Part shown: piece by piece, positions 51,486-59,410 of the stretch
Numbering within the stretch: position 1 is the stretch's first letter
How the letters are laid out: each line of letters begins with the position of its first letter
Source: Betaproteobacteria bacterium
GTDB lineage: Bacteria; Pseudomonadota; Gammaproteobacteria; Burkholderiales; Rhodocyclaceae
DNA length: 64,000 nt
NCBI GenBank assembly: GCA_009782565.1
Contig: WRIU01000008.1
Coordinates: forward strand, 45,893-109,892
Direction of reading: 5' to 3'
Notes under the pieces: model-generated
Database searches by the model: none
Seen by the model: only the letters and a program-made list of their open reading frames with translations
What the model was told of the DNA's origin: nothing
Made by a program: the position numbers and the translations under genes

Positions 51486-53105
51486 TTACACCAGCCTGGC
51501 TGTGCTCTCGTTCAGGCTGGCGTCGAAACGCTCGATCAGTCCGCGCACGAACGGGTCGCTTTCAAGCGCTGCCACGGCTTGCGCGTGCCGCTCAAGGCGG
51601 TCGAATTCGTCGAGTTGCGCCGGGGTCTGCCCGGCAATTGCGCCCGTCTCGAAATCCAGTTTGATGGGACGGGCAAGCGCGCGGGCAAGGTCGCTTTCGA
51701 TCCGCGCGAACACGGCCCTGTTTAGCTCTAGTATGTGGCGTTGCGCTTCCGAAAGACGCAAATACAAGCGGTCATCCTCGCATTTCACCCATTCGCAATG
51801 CTGGGCGCATTCGCGTGTCAAGCCGGACAGTTTGAGCGCGCGCGCAACTTCGCGCCAGTCGCCGCGCTCGAACGCCGTTTTGACGGCTGCGTTTGCATCC
51901 GCTGGGGCTTCAAGCGCGGGCGTGGCGGCGGGCGCTGTGGTGGTCGCGCTCGTGGTCGGCAAAGGCCGTGCCTTGCCGCTGCCATCGCTGCCGGAAGGCG
52001 GTTTAGCGCCGGGCGCGGACGGCTGTTCGGGTCGGAAAGCCAGCAGCCGCAACAAGCTCATGGTGAAACCCGTGTATTCGTCTGGAGCGAGCGGCAACTC
52101 ATCGCGGCCATGAATGGCAATTTGATAGGCCAGTTGCAGGTATTCGGCGTCGAACCGTCCCGCTTGCGCGAGTAACCGGGCGCGCTCATCCTCTTCGGCA
52201 ATGGCAGTGGGCGCAAGCTGTGCCAGCGCCACCCGCGTGAGTAACGTTGCCAATGCCTGCAAGGCGGCCTCGAACGACAGGCTTCTCAATTCCATGCCGT
52301 CGGCTACGGCGAGCATCGCCTCGGTGTTGCCCTCGGCCAGCGCGTCCAGGATTGCGTACAGGTGATCTTCGCCGACCGCGCCGAGCATGTTCGTTACTTG
52401 TTCCTCAAGCACATGCCCTGCACCGTGGGCGATGGCTTGATCGAGCAGGGAAAGCGCGTCGCGCATCGAGCCGCTGGCCGCGTGAGCGAGGTGGCGCAAT
52501 GCCCCCGACTCGAACGGGATCGCTTCGGCTTCCAGGATGCGCGTGAGGTGTTCCGTGATCCGTCCCGGCGGCATCTGCTTGAGATTGAATTGCAGACAGC
52601 GGGACAGCACCGTTACCGGGATTTTTTGCGGGTCGGTGGTGGCAAGGATGAATTTCATGTGCTCCGGCGGCTCTTCCAACGTTTTCAGCATCGCGTTGAA
52701 GGCGTGGCCGGTGAGCATGTGCACTTCGTCGATCATGTAGACCTTGTAGCGCCCCGCCACGGGCGCGTACACGGCACGGTCGAGCAGCGCCGCCATGTCG
52801 TCGACCCCACGGTTCGAGGCCGCGTCCATTTCCACATAATCGGGAAAACGGTCGGAATCGATTGCGCGGCAGGCTTCGCACTGTCCGCAGGGCGTGGCGC
52901 TTACGCCCTGCTCGCAGTTCAGCGCCTTGGCGAGAATGCGCGAAATCGTGGTTTTACCCACCCCGCGCGTACCCGTGAAAAGCCATGCGTGGTGCAGCCG
53001 CCCCGTGTCGAGCGCATGGGAAAGCGCCCGGACGACGTGCTCCTGCCCGACTAAGGTGTCAAAGGATTTTGGCCGCCATTTGCGCGCCAGTGCCTGATAG
53101 CTCAT
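51486..53105 (-). CDS. dnaX: DNA polymerase III subunits gamma/tau
   Basis: This is the AAA+ clamp-loader subunit. It begins [24 protein letters not shown], with Walker [16 protein letters not shown] near residue 45. The zinc-binding Cys cluster is [16 protein letters not shown] near 64-79. Then come Walker [37 protein letters not shown] and the SRC motif [10 protein letters not shown] Pro/Ala linker at about 370-400 leads to the C-terminal domain. ATG 53105 is chosen over a GTG two codons upstream. I found no A-AAA-AAG-type slippery site, so only the full-length (tau) product is evident. Confidence 0.95.
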   Translation of the reverse strand: MSYQALARKWRPKSFDTLVGQEHVVRALSHALDTGRLHHAWLFTGTRGVGKTTISRILAKALNCEQGVSATPCGQCEACRAIDSDRFPDYVEMDAASNRGVDDMAALLDRAVYAPVAGRYKVYMIDEVHMLTGHAFNAMLKTLEEPPEHMKFILATTDPQKIPVTVLSRCLQFNLKQMPPGRITEHLTRILEAEAIPFESGALRHLAHAASGSMRDALSLLDQAIAHGAGHVLEEQVTNMLGAVGEDHLYAILDALAEGNTEAMLAVADGMELRSLSFEAALQALATLLTRVALAQLAPTAIAEEDERARLLAQAGRFDAEYLQLAYQIAIHGRDELPLAPDEYTGFTMSLLRLLAFRPEQPSAPGAKPPSGSDGSGKARPLPTTSATTTAPAATPALEAPADANAAVKTAFERGDWREVARALKLSGLTRECAQHCEWVKCEDDRLYLRLSEAQRHILELNRAVFARIESDLARALARPIKLDFETGAIAGQTPAQLDEFDRLERHAQAVAALESDPFVRGLIERFDASLNESTARLV

Positions 53106-53148
53106 GGGCACGGATTTTAACCTCTTTGACTCTCAAGTCGGAGGGTTT

Positions 53149-53170
53149 ATTCCCCTCCTTGGAGGGGAAT
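53149..53170. repeat. Palindrome of the dispersed repeat family
   Basis: The perfect 10 bp inverted repeat ATTCCCCTCC-TT-GGAGGGGAAT lies between the ffs terminator and dnaX. Its arms match the palindromic ends of the repeats inside flhF and hrpA, but the TCGCTTCGCG core is absent here. Confidence 0.7.
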
Positions 53171-53187
53171 TTAGGGCGGGGAAGCGA

Positions 53188-53212
53188 AAAGCGCCGCGAT
53201 ACGCGGCGCTTT
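53188..53212 (-). terminator. Intrinsic terminator for 4.5S RNA
   Basis: A perfect 11 bp stem AAAGCGCCGCG/CGCGGCGCTTT with a 3-base loop ends in TTTT on the minus strand, 13 bases downstream of the SRP RNA 3' end. Confidence 0.85.
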
Positions 53213-53224
53213 CCATCTGAATTT

Positions 53225-53326
<102 letters not shown>

Positions 53327-53377
53327 GGCGCGGAATTGTATCAGCAAGGGCGCGGCGGTGGGGGGTTTGCCCGTGCT

Positions 53378-54754
53378 TCATGCAACGGGTGAACGTTGCG
53401 CGGGCGGATTATCGTTGAAGTAACGCTGGATGCCGCGCAGGATGGCGTCGGCCATTTTTTCCTGATAAGCCTCGTCGTTGAGGCGGGCTTCCTCTTCCGG
53501 ATTGCTGATGAACGCGGTTTCCACCAGGATCGAAGGGATGTCCGGAGCCTTGAGCACCGCGAACCCCGCCTGTTCCACATGGGATTTGTGCAGGGTATTG
53601 ATGTCGCCCAACGCGGCAAGCACGGCGCGGCCAAGTTTGATGCTGTCGTTGATGGTGGCCGCGAGCGACAGGTCGATCAGGGTGCGGGCGAGGTGGTTGT
53701 CCTGACGGGCGAGATTCACGCCGCCGATCAGGTCAGAATCGTTTTCTTTCTGTGCCAGCCAGCGCGCAGCCGAAGACGAGGCGCCTTTTTCCGAGAGCAC
53801 GAATACTGAACTGCCGCGCGCTTCCGGACGCACGAAAGCGTCGGCGTGTACCGAGACGAAAAGGTCGGCCTGTACCTTACGCGCGCGCGTGACCCGCTGC
53901 GCCAGCGGTACGAAGTAATCGCCGTCGCGCGTCAGCATGGCGCGCATGCCGGGGGCGCTGTCGATCTTGCGCTTGAGGCGGCGCGCGATGCTCAAAGTCA
54001 CGTTTTTTTCGTAGCTGCCGCGATGGCCGATTGCACCGGGGTCTTCGCCCCCATGGCCGGGGTCGAGCGCAATCGTGAAAAGACGTTTGACTTTAGGAGT
54101 GCTGCTGCGGGCGGTATTGCTGTCTATGTTCTGAGCGGGCGGATTGGCGGGCGGCGTGTTTTGGGCGGGTGGGGCAGGGGATGGTTTTTGGGAGTCTCCC
54201 AGCCCGGATATAACGGCGGCGAGGGGGTCTTCCGGCTCGGCGCGCCCGCCCGTTGCCGCGTCCATCGGGGACGATTTCTGGATCAGCGCCAATAGCGGGT
54301 CGGGCGGGTTCAGGGGATAGAGGTCGATCACCAGCCGATGGGCGTAATTGCCGACCGGTTCAAGGGTGAAGAGTTGCGGGCTGATTTCCGCCTTCAGATC
54401 GACGACGAGGCGCACTACGCCGGGGCGGTTCTGAGCCGCGCGGATCAACCCGATATACGGGTCGCTATCGAGCACCTTGCCGAAAATGTTCAGCAGCACG
54501 CTTTCCAGATCGACATCTTCCATGTCGACGACCAGGCGGTCGGGGTCTTTCAGCAGCATGTACTTGAAGGGCAGCTTGTGGCGGCTCTCGAAAGTGATGC
54601 GGGAATATTCGTCCGCCGGCCACACTCTCAGCGCCACCAGGCTGTTGTCGCCGGGGGCTGCGCCCGCCCGGCGCACGAGCAGGACAAGCGCCGCCCCGCC
54701 TGCGTATTTCAACAGCGCGCGCCGGTTGAGGCAGGGGAAATTTTCCTTCCCCAT
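53378..54754 (-). CDS. amiC: N-acetylmuramoyl-L-alanine amidase AmiC, AMIN domain, Tat signal
   Basis: This periplasmic zinc amidase splits septal peptidoglycan at cell separation. The N-terminus from ATG 54754 has a twin-arginine-like leader (CLNRRALLKYAGGAALVLLV). An AMIN localisation domain covers about residues 35-140 and a Pro-rich linker about 180-215. The amidase_3 domain has IALDPGHGGEDPGAIG, the VSVHADAF histidine and LVETAFISNPEEEARL with the catalytic Glu. An upstream extension to 54796 overlaps tsaE but is not needed. It is adjacent to tsaE, a usual pairing. Confidence 0.92.
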   Translation of the reverse strand: MGKENFPCLNRRALLKYAGGAALVLLVRRAGAAPGDNSLVALRVWPADEYSRITFESRHKLPFKYMLLKDPDRLVVDMEDVDLESVLLNIFGKVLDSDPYIGLIRAAQNRPGVVRLVVDLKAEISPQLFTLEPVGNYAHRLVIDLYPLNPPDPLLALIQKSSPMDAATGGRAEPEDPLAAVISGLGDSQKPSPAPPAQNTPPANPPAQNIDSNTARSSTPKVKRLFTIALDPGHGGEDPGAIGHRGSYEKNVTLSIARRLKRKIDSAPGMRAMLTRDGDYFVPLAQRVTRARKVQADLFVSVHADAFVRPEARGSSVFVLSEKGASSSAARWLAQKENDSDLIGGVNLARQDNHLARTLIDLSLAATINDSIKLGRAVLAALGDINTLHKSHVEQAGFAVLKAPDIPSILVETAFISNPEEEARLNDEAYQEKMADAILRGIQRYFNDNPPAQRSPVA

Positions 54755-54771
54755 GCCCGATCCGGTTTCGT

Positions 54772-55272
54772 CTAGCCCGTCAGTTGTGCTCTGCATATTC
54801 GGCCAGTTTGCGTTTTTGCCCGGATTTCACACCACCGCCCCCCGTCCTTGGACGTGAGCGTGATGACGAGATCGGGTGATGCCAGGTAAGGAACAGCCCG
54901 GTGCGGCCACTCCACGAAACAGACGCCTTCACCGGAGAAGTATTCATCAAGTCCCGCGTCCAGGAATTCTTCTGGAGTTGTTAGTCGATAAAAATCAAAA
55001 TGATACAGATTTATTTTAGAAACTACATAAGGTTCGATCAAGGTATAGGTCGGGCTTTTCACCGTCCCAACATGCCCCAAAGCTCTCAAAACTCCACGAA
55101 CCAGCGTGGTTTTGCCGCTCCCCAGGTCGCCTTCCAGCCAGACGTTCAACCCTGGCGCGAGCAGCCCGGACTCGACCAGCCGCGCACCCAGTGCGAGCGT
55201 AGCGGCCTCATCGGCAAGCTGCACACTTGCTGCGAGGTCTTTATCATCTTGGTAATGAGTGAAATCGAACAT
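54772..55272 (-). CDS. tsaE: tRNA threonylcarbamoyladenosine biosynthesis ATPase TsaE
   Basis: TsaE is the P-loop partner of TsaB/TsaD in the t6A modification of ANN-reading tRNAs. WLEGDLGSGKTTLVRGVLRALGH near residue 45 is the Walker A region. SPTYTLIEPY, YHFDFYRL and FVEWPHRA follow. The 166 residues from ATG 55272 fit the family. It shares 18 bases of its 5' end with the divergent queG, an unusual arrangement that leaves no room for a conventional promoter between them. Confidence 0.93.
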   Translation of the reverse strand: MFDFTHYQDDKDLAASVQLADEAATLALGARLVESGLLAPGLNVWLEGDLGSGKTTLVRGVLRALGHVGTVKSPTYTLIEPYVVSKINLYHFDFYRLTTPEEFLDAGLDEYFSGEGVCFVEWPHRAVPYLASPDLVITLTSKDGGRWCEIRAKTQTGRICRAQLTG

Positions 55273-56415
55273 CCGGGTTTTCCTGCAAACGATGCCAGCG
55301 CACACGCAAACCTGAATGCGGCGGAGTTGGCCGCGCTGGCTATTGCCATTCGCCAATGGGCATCCGAACTAGGGTTTTCGGCGCTGACCATCGGAGAAGC
55401 CGGGGTATTGCCCCACATGGGCGAAGGGCTGCGGCGCTGGCTTGCCGCCGGGTGCCACGGCGATATGGATTATATGGCGCGGCACGCTTCCGTGCGGATT
55501 CATCCCGTCGAATTGATGCCGAATGTTTCCAGGGTGATTTCCGCGCGCATGCCCTATTGGCCGGATGCAGCGCCCGCCGCCGGGGTGCTTGGGAATGGCG
55601 CGCTGGCTTACGTTTCCCGCTACGCCCTGGGGCGCGATTACCACAAAGTCGTGCGCGCCCGCCTGCAAAAACTGGTCGAACGCATCACTCGCACTGTTCC
55701 GGTCAATGCCCGTGTCTTCACCGATTCCGCCCCCGTGCTCGAAGCGGAATTTGCTCAACGTTCCGGCCTTGGCTGGCGCGGCAAGCATACCCTGTTGATT
55801 GCGCGTGATCCTGGCCCGCCGCGTTCATCGGGCTCCTGGTTTTTCATTGGTGAGATACTCATCGACCTTCCGTTGCCCGTCGACGCGCCTGTTCCCAATC
55901 ATTGCGGGCGCTGCACGGCTTGCCTCACTGCTTGTCCGACGGGCGCAATTATTGCGCCTTACCAGCTCGATGCGCGGCGCTGCATTTCCTATTTGACCAT
56001 TGAGCATCCCGGCTCCATTCCCGAGCCGCTACGCCCGCTCATCGGCAACCGCATCTATGGATGCGACGATTGCCAGCTTGTCTGCCCGTGGAATCGCCAT
56101 GCCCCGCAAAGCGTGGAGAAGGATTTCGCCGTCCGCAATGGGCTTGACTGCGCTTCCCTCGTTAGCCTTTTTGCATGGGATGAGGCCGAATTTCTACAGC
56201 GGACTGCCGGGAGCGCCATCCGCCGAATTGGTCATGAACGCTGGTTGCGAAATATCGCGGTCGCGCTTGGGAACGCCCCCAAGAGCCCGGAACATCTTGC
56301 CGCCTTGCGCGCGCGGGCAGGGGATGCTTCGGCGCTCGTGCGGGAGCATGTGCATTGGGCGCTGGGGCAGCAGTTCCTGTGTCATCTAACGAATAAGATA
56401 ACCGGCACAGCGTAG
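55255..56415 (+). CDS. queG: Epoxyqueuosine reductase
   Basis: QueG, a cobalamin and Fe-S enzyme, makes the last step to queuosine in tRNA. Family segments are HGDMDYMARH, VSRYALGRDYHKVVR, LGWRGKHTLL, and the two ferredoxin-like [4Fe-4S] clusters CGRCTACLTACPTGAI and YGCDDCQLVCPWN, followed by the HEAT-like tail GSAIRRIGHERWLRNIAVALGNAP. The start is ATG 55255. The last about ten codons (from CHLTNKITGTA) and the TAG stop are contributed by the adjoining attC site. The natural 3' end has therefore been replaced by integron DNA. Confidence 0.94.
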   Translation: MSEIEHPGFPANDASAHANLNAAELAALAIAIRQWASELGFSALTIGEAGVLPHMGEGLRRWLAAGCHGDMDYMARHASVRIHPVELMPNVSRVISARMPYWPDAAPAAGVLGNGALAYVSRYALGRDYHKVVRARLQKLVERITRTVPVNARVFTDSAPVLEAEFAQRSGLGWRGKHTLLIARDPGPPRSSGSWFFIGEILIDLPLPVDAPVPNHCGRCTACLTACPTGAIIAPYQLDARRCISYLTIEHPGSIPEPLRPLIGNRIYGCDDCQLVCPWNRHAPQSVEKDFAVRNGLDCASLVSLFAWDEAEFLQRTAGSAIRRIGHERWLRNIAVALGNAPKSPEHLAALRARAGDASALVREHVHWALGQQFLCHLTNKITGTA

Positions 56416-56444
56416 CCGCGTCCGGGTTGATTGCCGGGTTAGGC
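56384..56444 (-). other. attC recombination site 1
   Basis: It is bounded by ATCTAAC and GTTAGGC core sites, with inner boxes GATAACCGG and CCGGGTTGATT and a short central palindromic part; total 61 bases. It holds the queG stop codon (56413-56415) and, on the other strand, the stop of the acetyltransferase gene (56439-56441). In the direction of the cassettes (minus) it is the last attC of the array. Confidence 0.85.
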
Positions 56445-56912
56445 CGCAGCCTCATTAGACTTTCTCATATAGACAAAAGTGACGGTAGGAGAGAGAACCT
56501 CCTGATGTGTAATGACATACCCATGTTTGAGATAAAAGCGAATATTTCCCTCACTTCGGCTGCCGGTGAAAAGTTCGAAATATACTGCTGACGAAAATGC
56601 AGATTCGATAGCCTGTAAAAGAGAGCCTCCGATGCCTTGACGCTGCATCCCGGGTTCAACAATAAGTTTTCCAATTTGAACAACACCTTCGATCATGCAC
56701 GCACGAACCGAACCTACAAGCCTGTTTTCAATAATTACCTTGAGCACGACGTTTGACTGAAATTCTTGTTCCAATTCCTTCAGCGTTTGCGTAAGGGGCG
56801 GAATACTCCAATCGTTGTACAGACGAGCTTCCGACTGATATGCCTTATGCTGAAGTGCCAGAATAACCGGCGCATCTTCACGTGTGGCTTGGGCAATTAA
56901 AACAGTATCCAT
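56439..56912 (-). CDS. GNAT-family N-acetyltransferase (gene cassette)
   Basis: The 157-residue protein has the GNAT fold features: an N-terminal VLIAQATREDAPVI strand-helix, the acetyl-CoA-binding loop GKLIVEPGMQRQGIGGSLLQAIE near residue 80-103 with the Q/RxxGxG/A motif, and FYLKHGYVITHQ at the end. The substrate is unknown; no resistance-type match can be claimed. It fills one cassette, bounded by attC1 at its 3' end and attC2 at its 5' end. The ATG is at 56912; a GTG two codons upstream is possible. Expression would rely on a promoter elsewhere in the array. Confidence 0.85.
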   Translation of the reverse strand: MDTVLIAQATREDAPVILALQHKAYQSEARLYNDWSIPPLTQTLKELEQEFQSNVVLKVIIENRLVGSVRACMIEGVVQIGKLIVEPGMQRQGIGGSLLQAIESAFSSAVYFELFTGSRSEGNIRFYLKHGYVITHQEVLSPTVTFVYMRKSNEAAA

Positions 56913-56916
56913 ACGC

Positions 56917-56977
56917 ACCTAACGAATAAGATAACCGGCGCAGCGCAGCTGTATCCGAGTTGATTGTAGGGTTAGGC
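56917..56977 (-). other. attC recombination site 2
   Basis: The core sites are ACCTAAC and GTTAGGC, with inner boxes GATAACCGG and CCGAGTTGATT, 61 bases. It is about 85 % identical to attC1 and attC3. It closes the cassette carrying the interrupted gene 56985-57293. Confidence 0.87.
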
Positions 56978-56984
56978 ACCGTGG

Positions 56985-57293
56985 TCATTTGTGACTGGGC
57001 GCTGCTTTCTCCCATCGCTCGATAATCTTTTCCCACCGATTCAAGAGCGCATCTTGACGTTCCAACGTCTCGTCGCTTGTCTTGACTTGGCGTTCGTATT
57101 GCTCCTGTAGCCGATCGACTCGCTCGGACTGTTCAAGGGATTTGCGGCGAAGTGCGTCATCGGCGGCTTGAGATGCCTTGGACGATTCGTCCGCCCCGCT
57201 ATAGAAGACTGGCCGCAGAGCAAACAGCCAAACGGTTCAAAAGATCACGGTGAATGCGACGGCTTTGGCGCAGAAGATAACAGCATTTCGCAT
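56985..57293 (-). pseudogene. Cassette gene for small membrane/coiled-coil protein, nonsense-interrupted
   Basis: The minus strand from ATG 57293 (AAAGGAG five bases before) reads MRNAVIFCAKAVAFTVIF, then a TGA (57237-57239). It continues in the same frame as TVWLFALRPVFYSGADESSK and an Arg/Gln/Glu-rich coiled coil ending WEKIIERWEKAAPSHK at TGA 56985. Without the TGA it would be a 102-residue single-pass membrane protein with a cytoplasmic or periplasmic coiled coil, filling the cassette exactly. The only lesion is the one stop codon at position 19. It is probably inactive unless the stop is read through. Confidence 0.7.
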
Positions 57294-57317
57294 ATGTCTC
57301 CTTTGTACTCAGACGGA

Positions 57318-57378
57318 GCCTAACGAATAAGATAACCGGCACAGCGTAGCTGCGTCCGGGTTGATTGACGGGTTAGGT
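57318..57378 (-). other. attC recombination site 3
   Basis: The core sites are GCCTAAC and GTTAGGT with inner boxes GATAACCGG and CCGGGTTGATT, 61 bases, nearly identical to attC1. It belongs to the cassette with gene 57398-57781. Confidence 0.87.
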
Positions 57379-57397
57379 AATAATGGGTTGGGCGTCA

Positions 57398-57781
57398 TTA
57401 CTTTTCGATTACCTTCATACTCTTTTGGACGCGCACGCGGCCAGCACGATAGAGTTCAGCCGCACGACGAATGCAGAACGCTGCCGCGGCAAGCTGACCA
57501 ACTTTAGTGACTTTGAATGAACTGTAGCCTGCCATATCGGGCTTGAGACTCAGTTCCTCGAAGGGAAGAAATTCATCGGGATTTCCGCGAAGCGTCACGG
57601 TGATGTTCTTGGCGCGCTGCCAATAAACCGAGAACGTTACGAAATTGTCAGGAGTCGCAACGTAACGGCCTTGTGAATTCGCTTCAAACGAAAGCCCGGA
57701 GAACTGAGCCTTCGCATATTGAATTAGTGCAAGCCCCACGTCTTTCAATTCGGGCAGATGCGACAACTCTTGTTCAAGCAT
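57398..57781 (-). CDS. Hypothetical protein in gene cassette
   Basis: This 127-residue soluble protein is not recognised. The middle section contains FVTFSVYWQRAKNITVTLRGNPDEFL and a GYSSFKV strand, followed by an Ala-rich helix (LAAAAFCIRRAAELYRAG). That is a beta-strand/helix pattern similar to small nucleic-acid or nuclease-like modules, but no catalytic motif is evident. A good ribosome site (GGAGA, 8 bases) precedes the ATG. It occupies a single cassette between attC3 and attC4. Function is unknown. Confidence 0.7.
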   Translation of the reverse strand: MLEQELSHLPELKDVGLALIQYAKAQFSGLSFEANSQGRYVATPDNFVTFSVYWQRAKNITVTLRGNPDEFLPFEELSLKPDMAGYSSFKVTKVGQLAAAAFCIRRAAELYRAGRVRVQKSMKVIEK

Positions 57782-57811
57782 GGGGAGTCTCCAAGGGTGA
57801 GGGACTATGGC

Positions 57812-57871
57812 ACCTAACGGACAAGATAACCGGCCCGCCGTAGGCGGGTCGGGTTGAGCGAGAGGTTAGGC
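57812..57871 (-). other. attC recombination site 4
   Basis: The core sites are ACCTAAC and GTTAGGC, 60 bases, with a strong central stem (CCCGCC-GTA-GGCGGG) typical of folded attC hairpins. It closes the acyl-carrier-protein-like cassette. Confidence 0.88.
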
Positions 57872-57880
57872 ACTTGTTCA

Positions 57881-58141
57881 TTAGTTAAGTCCTAAGTCAT
57901 CAATGAAGCGTGCTTCTGGTGTGATGCGTTCAATAGGGATTTGGAACATGCGATTAATTATTTGCTGTAACTGAAAAATAATTTCATTATAAGACAAATG
58001 AATTTCCCTGTGTGTAAGCAACTCATAGAGTAAACGGGCAAGTGCTTCAACAGTGGCAGTTTTCTCTGCTCGCTCATCAGGAATGGAAACATCAAAGTGT
58101 TTTTCAACTTCCAGAACTAACTCGACGGTATCAAGTCCCAT
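57881..58141 (-). CDS. Acyl-carrier-protein-like ORF with permuted halves (gene cassette)
   Basis: The 86-residue reading frame begins [22 protein letters not shown] and continues [18 protein letters not shown]. This is the second half of an acyl carrier protein (helices II-III). It then runs through a short linker into [20 protein letters not shown] and [13 protein letters not shown], the first half (helix I up to the DSL site). The order is thus C-half then N-half, and the phosphopantetheine serine (DSL) is absent at both ends. An in-frame TAG lies just upstream, so no N-terminal half is missing there. It has no Shine-Dalgarno. It could be a rearranged remnant or a circularly permuted protein. 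Confidence 0.6.
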   Translation of the reverse strand: MGLDTVELVLEVEKHFDVSIPDERAEKTATVEALARLLYELLTHREIHLSYNEIIFQLQQIINRMFQIPIERITPEARFIDDLGLN

Positions 58142-58190
58142 GATATTCAACAGTGGTTGTGTGTATGGCTAACGCCTGCTTGTGTGCACA

Positions 58191-58238
58191 GCCTAACGGA
58201 CAAGATAGGCGTCGTTTCATCTGCAATTTCCGTTAAAT
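58191..58238 (-). other. Degenerate attC or attI-like site
   Basis: GCCTAACGGACAAGATA matches the first 17 bases of attC4, and GTTAAAT (58232-58238) fits the GTTRRRY core, but the inner boxes are not complementary. This is where the first cassette junction (or attI) should lie. No integrase gene is found near it. Confidence 0.4.
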
Positions 58239-58594
58239 CAATAAGTTACGTTATCCGATTCCACGCAAATCGTGACAGAAAACGCTAATGGACGACATGA
58301 GACAATGATTGCGAGTCACAAATTTGTCACGCGATGCTAAAGGCATTTTCCCAACGATCGTTACTCTACGCTCGCCGCTTGGCATCTGCCGGAGATGTGT
58401 TTTCAACCCATCCCCGGCAGTGCCGGGAGCGTATCTACCGGAGCGCCGTCAATAGTACGCTTCGCCGCCGTGTCCGCTTGAGGACTTGGGAGGTTGAAAA
58501 GCCTATCCTCTATCCAGCAACACCGCAACCTTACCGGACGAGAACCGGACACGGCGCTATTGACGGTATCCGCAGCCTCGTAACCGGACACATA
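58239..58594. other. Non-coding spacer with long imperfect inverted repeat
   Basis: There is no gene I can support. The arms CCGTCAATAG (58446-58455) plus CGCCGTGTCCG (58466-58476) pair exactly with CGGACACGGCG-CTATTGACGG (58546-58566). A 10-base bulge sits in the left arm and the loop is about 69 bases. It may be the remains of a mobile element or a structured RNA at the border between the cassette array and the next operon. Confidence 0.5.
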
Positions 58595-59410
58595 CTAATC
58601 ATTGAAAAAATCAAGTGTAGGAAGACGGGCTCTTATCCATTCTAACTTAGATGGTGGCATCTTAATTATTCTACTAGAGGAACTTTCCCAGTCTCCGTAT
58701 TCTATTAAGTTTTCTTTTATTTTGAAGTAAAATAAGTTTTCCCCTCCACTTTTGAAGTATCCAAGTGACTGAAGGTTTCCTTGTTCATTAAAAATAGCTA
58801 TTCGAACTTTGTAGTACTCGAAACCCTTTCCAAAATGAACCCCAAAACTCGGCTCTTCTATTGATTTTGCACACAGTTGAACCTTAAACTTTTGTCCTTG
58901 AAATTCTTTCCAACCTCCTTTTAACTCCTCGGTAAAGCGTGCGCAGGCTCCATAGTAACCATATTCTTGAAGTTCTGTTGTTGGAACTGTCATGAAGTGG
59001 TGGATGCTGAATGGGATATAAAAGAGTAAAAATAAAATTATTGGAGCCAATAAATTGGAGCGCCAAATAACTTTTGCTTCCTGCACCCTCATTTTTACTT
59101 GACTCCAAATCTTCCATACTTGATAGAGCAGGAATCCTGCAATAAAAATCTTAGGGGAATTCATTAAAATAGAGTTACTTATCTCCGAAGAAGAGTAAAA
59201 CATAATCGTAAAAAGAAGGATAACGAAAACAATAAATAAAAAGAATCCTACAATGCAGGCTATTCCTAGCCGAAGAATAGACCCCAAAAGGGTGCTGTAA
59301 AGATCAAACCCCTTTGACGCTAAGAATCTCCCAAAGCTAAACCTTTGCAGGAACGACCTGATCAAATTCTTCTTATGTTGAATTGTGGGAGCGTCAGAGG
59401 TTGTTTTCAT
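58595..59410 (-). CDS. Hypothetical membrane protein, last gene of AT-rich operon
   Basis: The protein has about 271 residues. Three or four hydrophobic segments lie in the first 150 residues (GIACIVGFFLFIVFVILLFT, a segment near 85-100 (KIFIAGFLLYQVW), APIILFLLFYIPFSI). A polar C-terminal domain (130-270) follows, probably outside the membrane. No known domain is recognised. The start at 59410 is favoured by GGGAGGG five bases upstream; an ATG at 59431 overlaps the preceding gene more. It follows the DUF6402-like gene with a 17-base overlap and could protect against, or deliver, the cluster's toxins. Confidence 0.6.
   Translation of the reverse strand: MKTTSDAPTIQHKKNLIRSFLQRFSFGRFLASKGFDLYSTLLGSILRLGIACIVGFFLFIVFVILLFTIMFYSSSEISNSILMNSPKIFIAGFLLYQVWKIWSQVKMRVQEAKVIWRSNLLAPIILFLLFYIPFSIHHFMTVPTTELQEYGYYGACARFTEELKGGWKEFQGQKFKVQLCAKSIEEPSFGVHFGKGFEYYKVRIAIFNEQGNLQSLGYFKSGGENLFYFKIKENLIEYGDWESSSSRIIKMPPSKLEWIRARLPTLDFFND

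Noticed and set aside
51700..52010. Programmed frameshift site in dnaX
   Set aside because: No A-rich slippery heptamer followed by a stem-loop was found in the linker region.
58334..58645. A 103-codon plus-strand frame between the cassette array and the membrane gene, considered as an integrase remnant
   Set aside because: It has no tyrosine-recombinase motif (no RxxR...Y arrangement), is Arg-rich and spans the inverted repeat.
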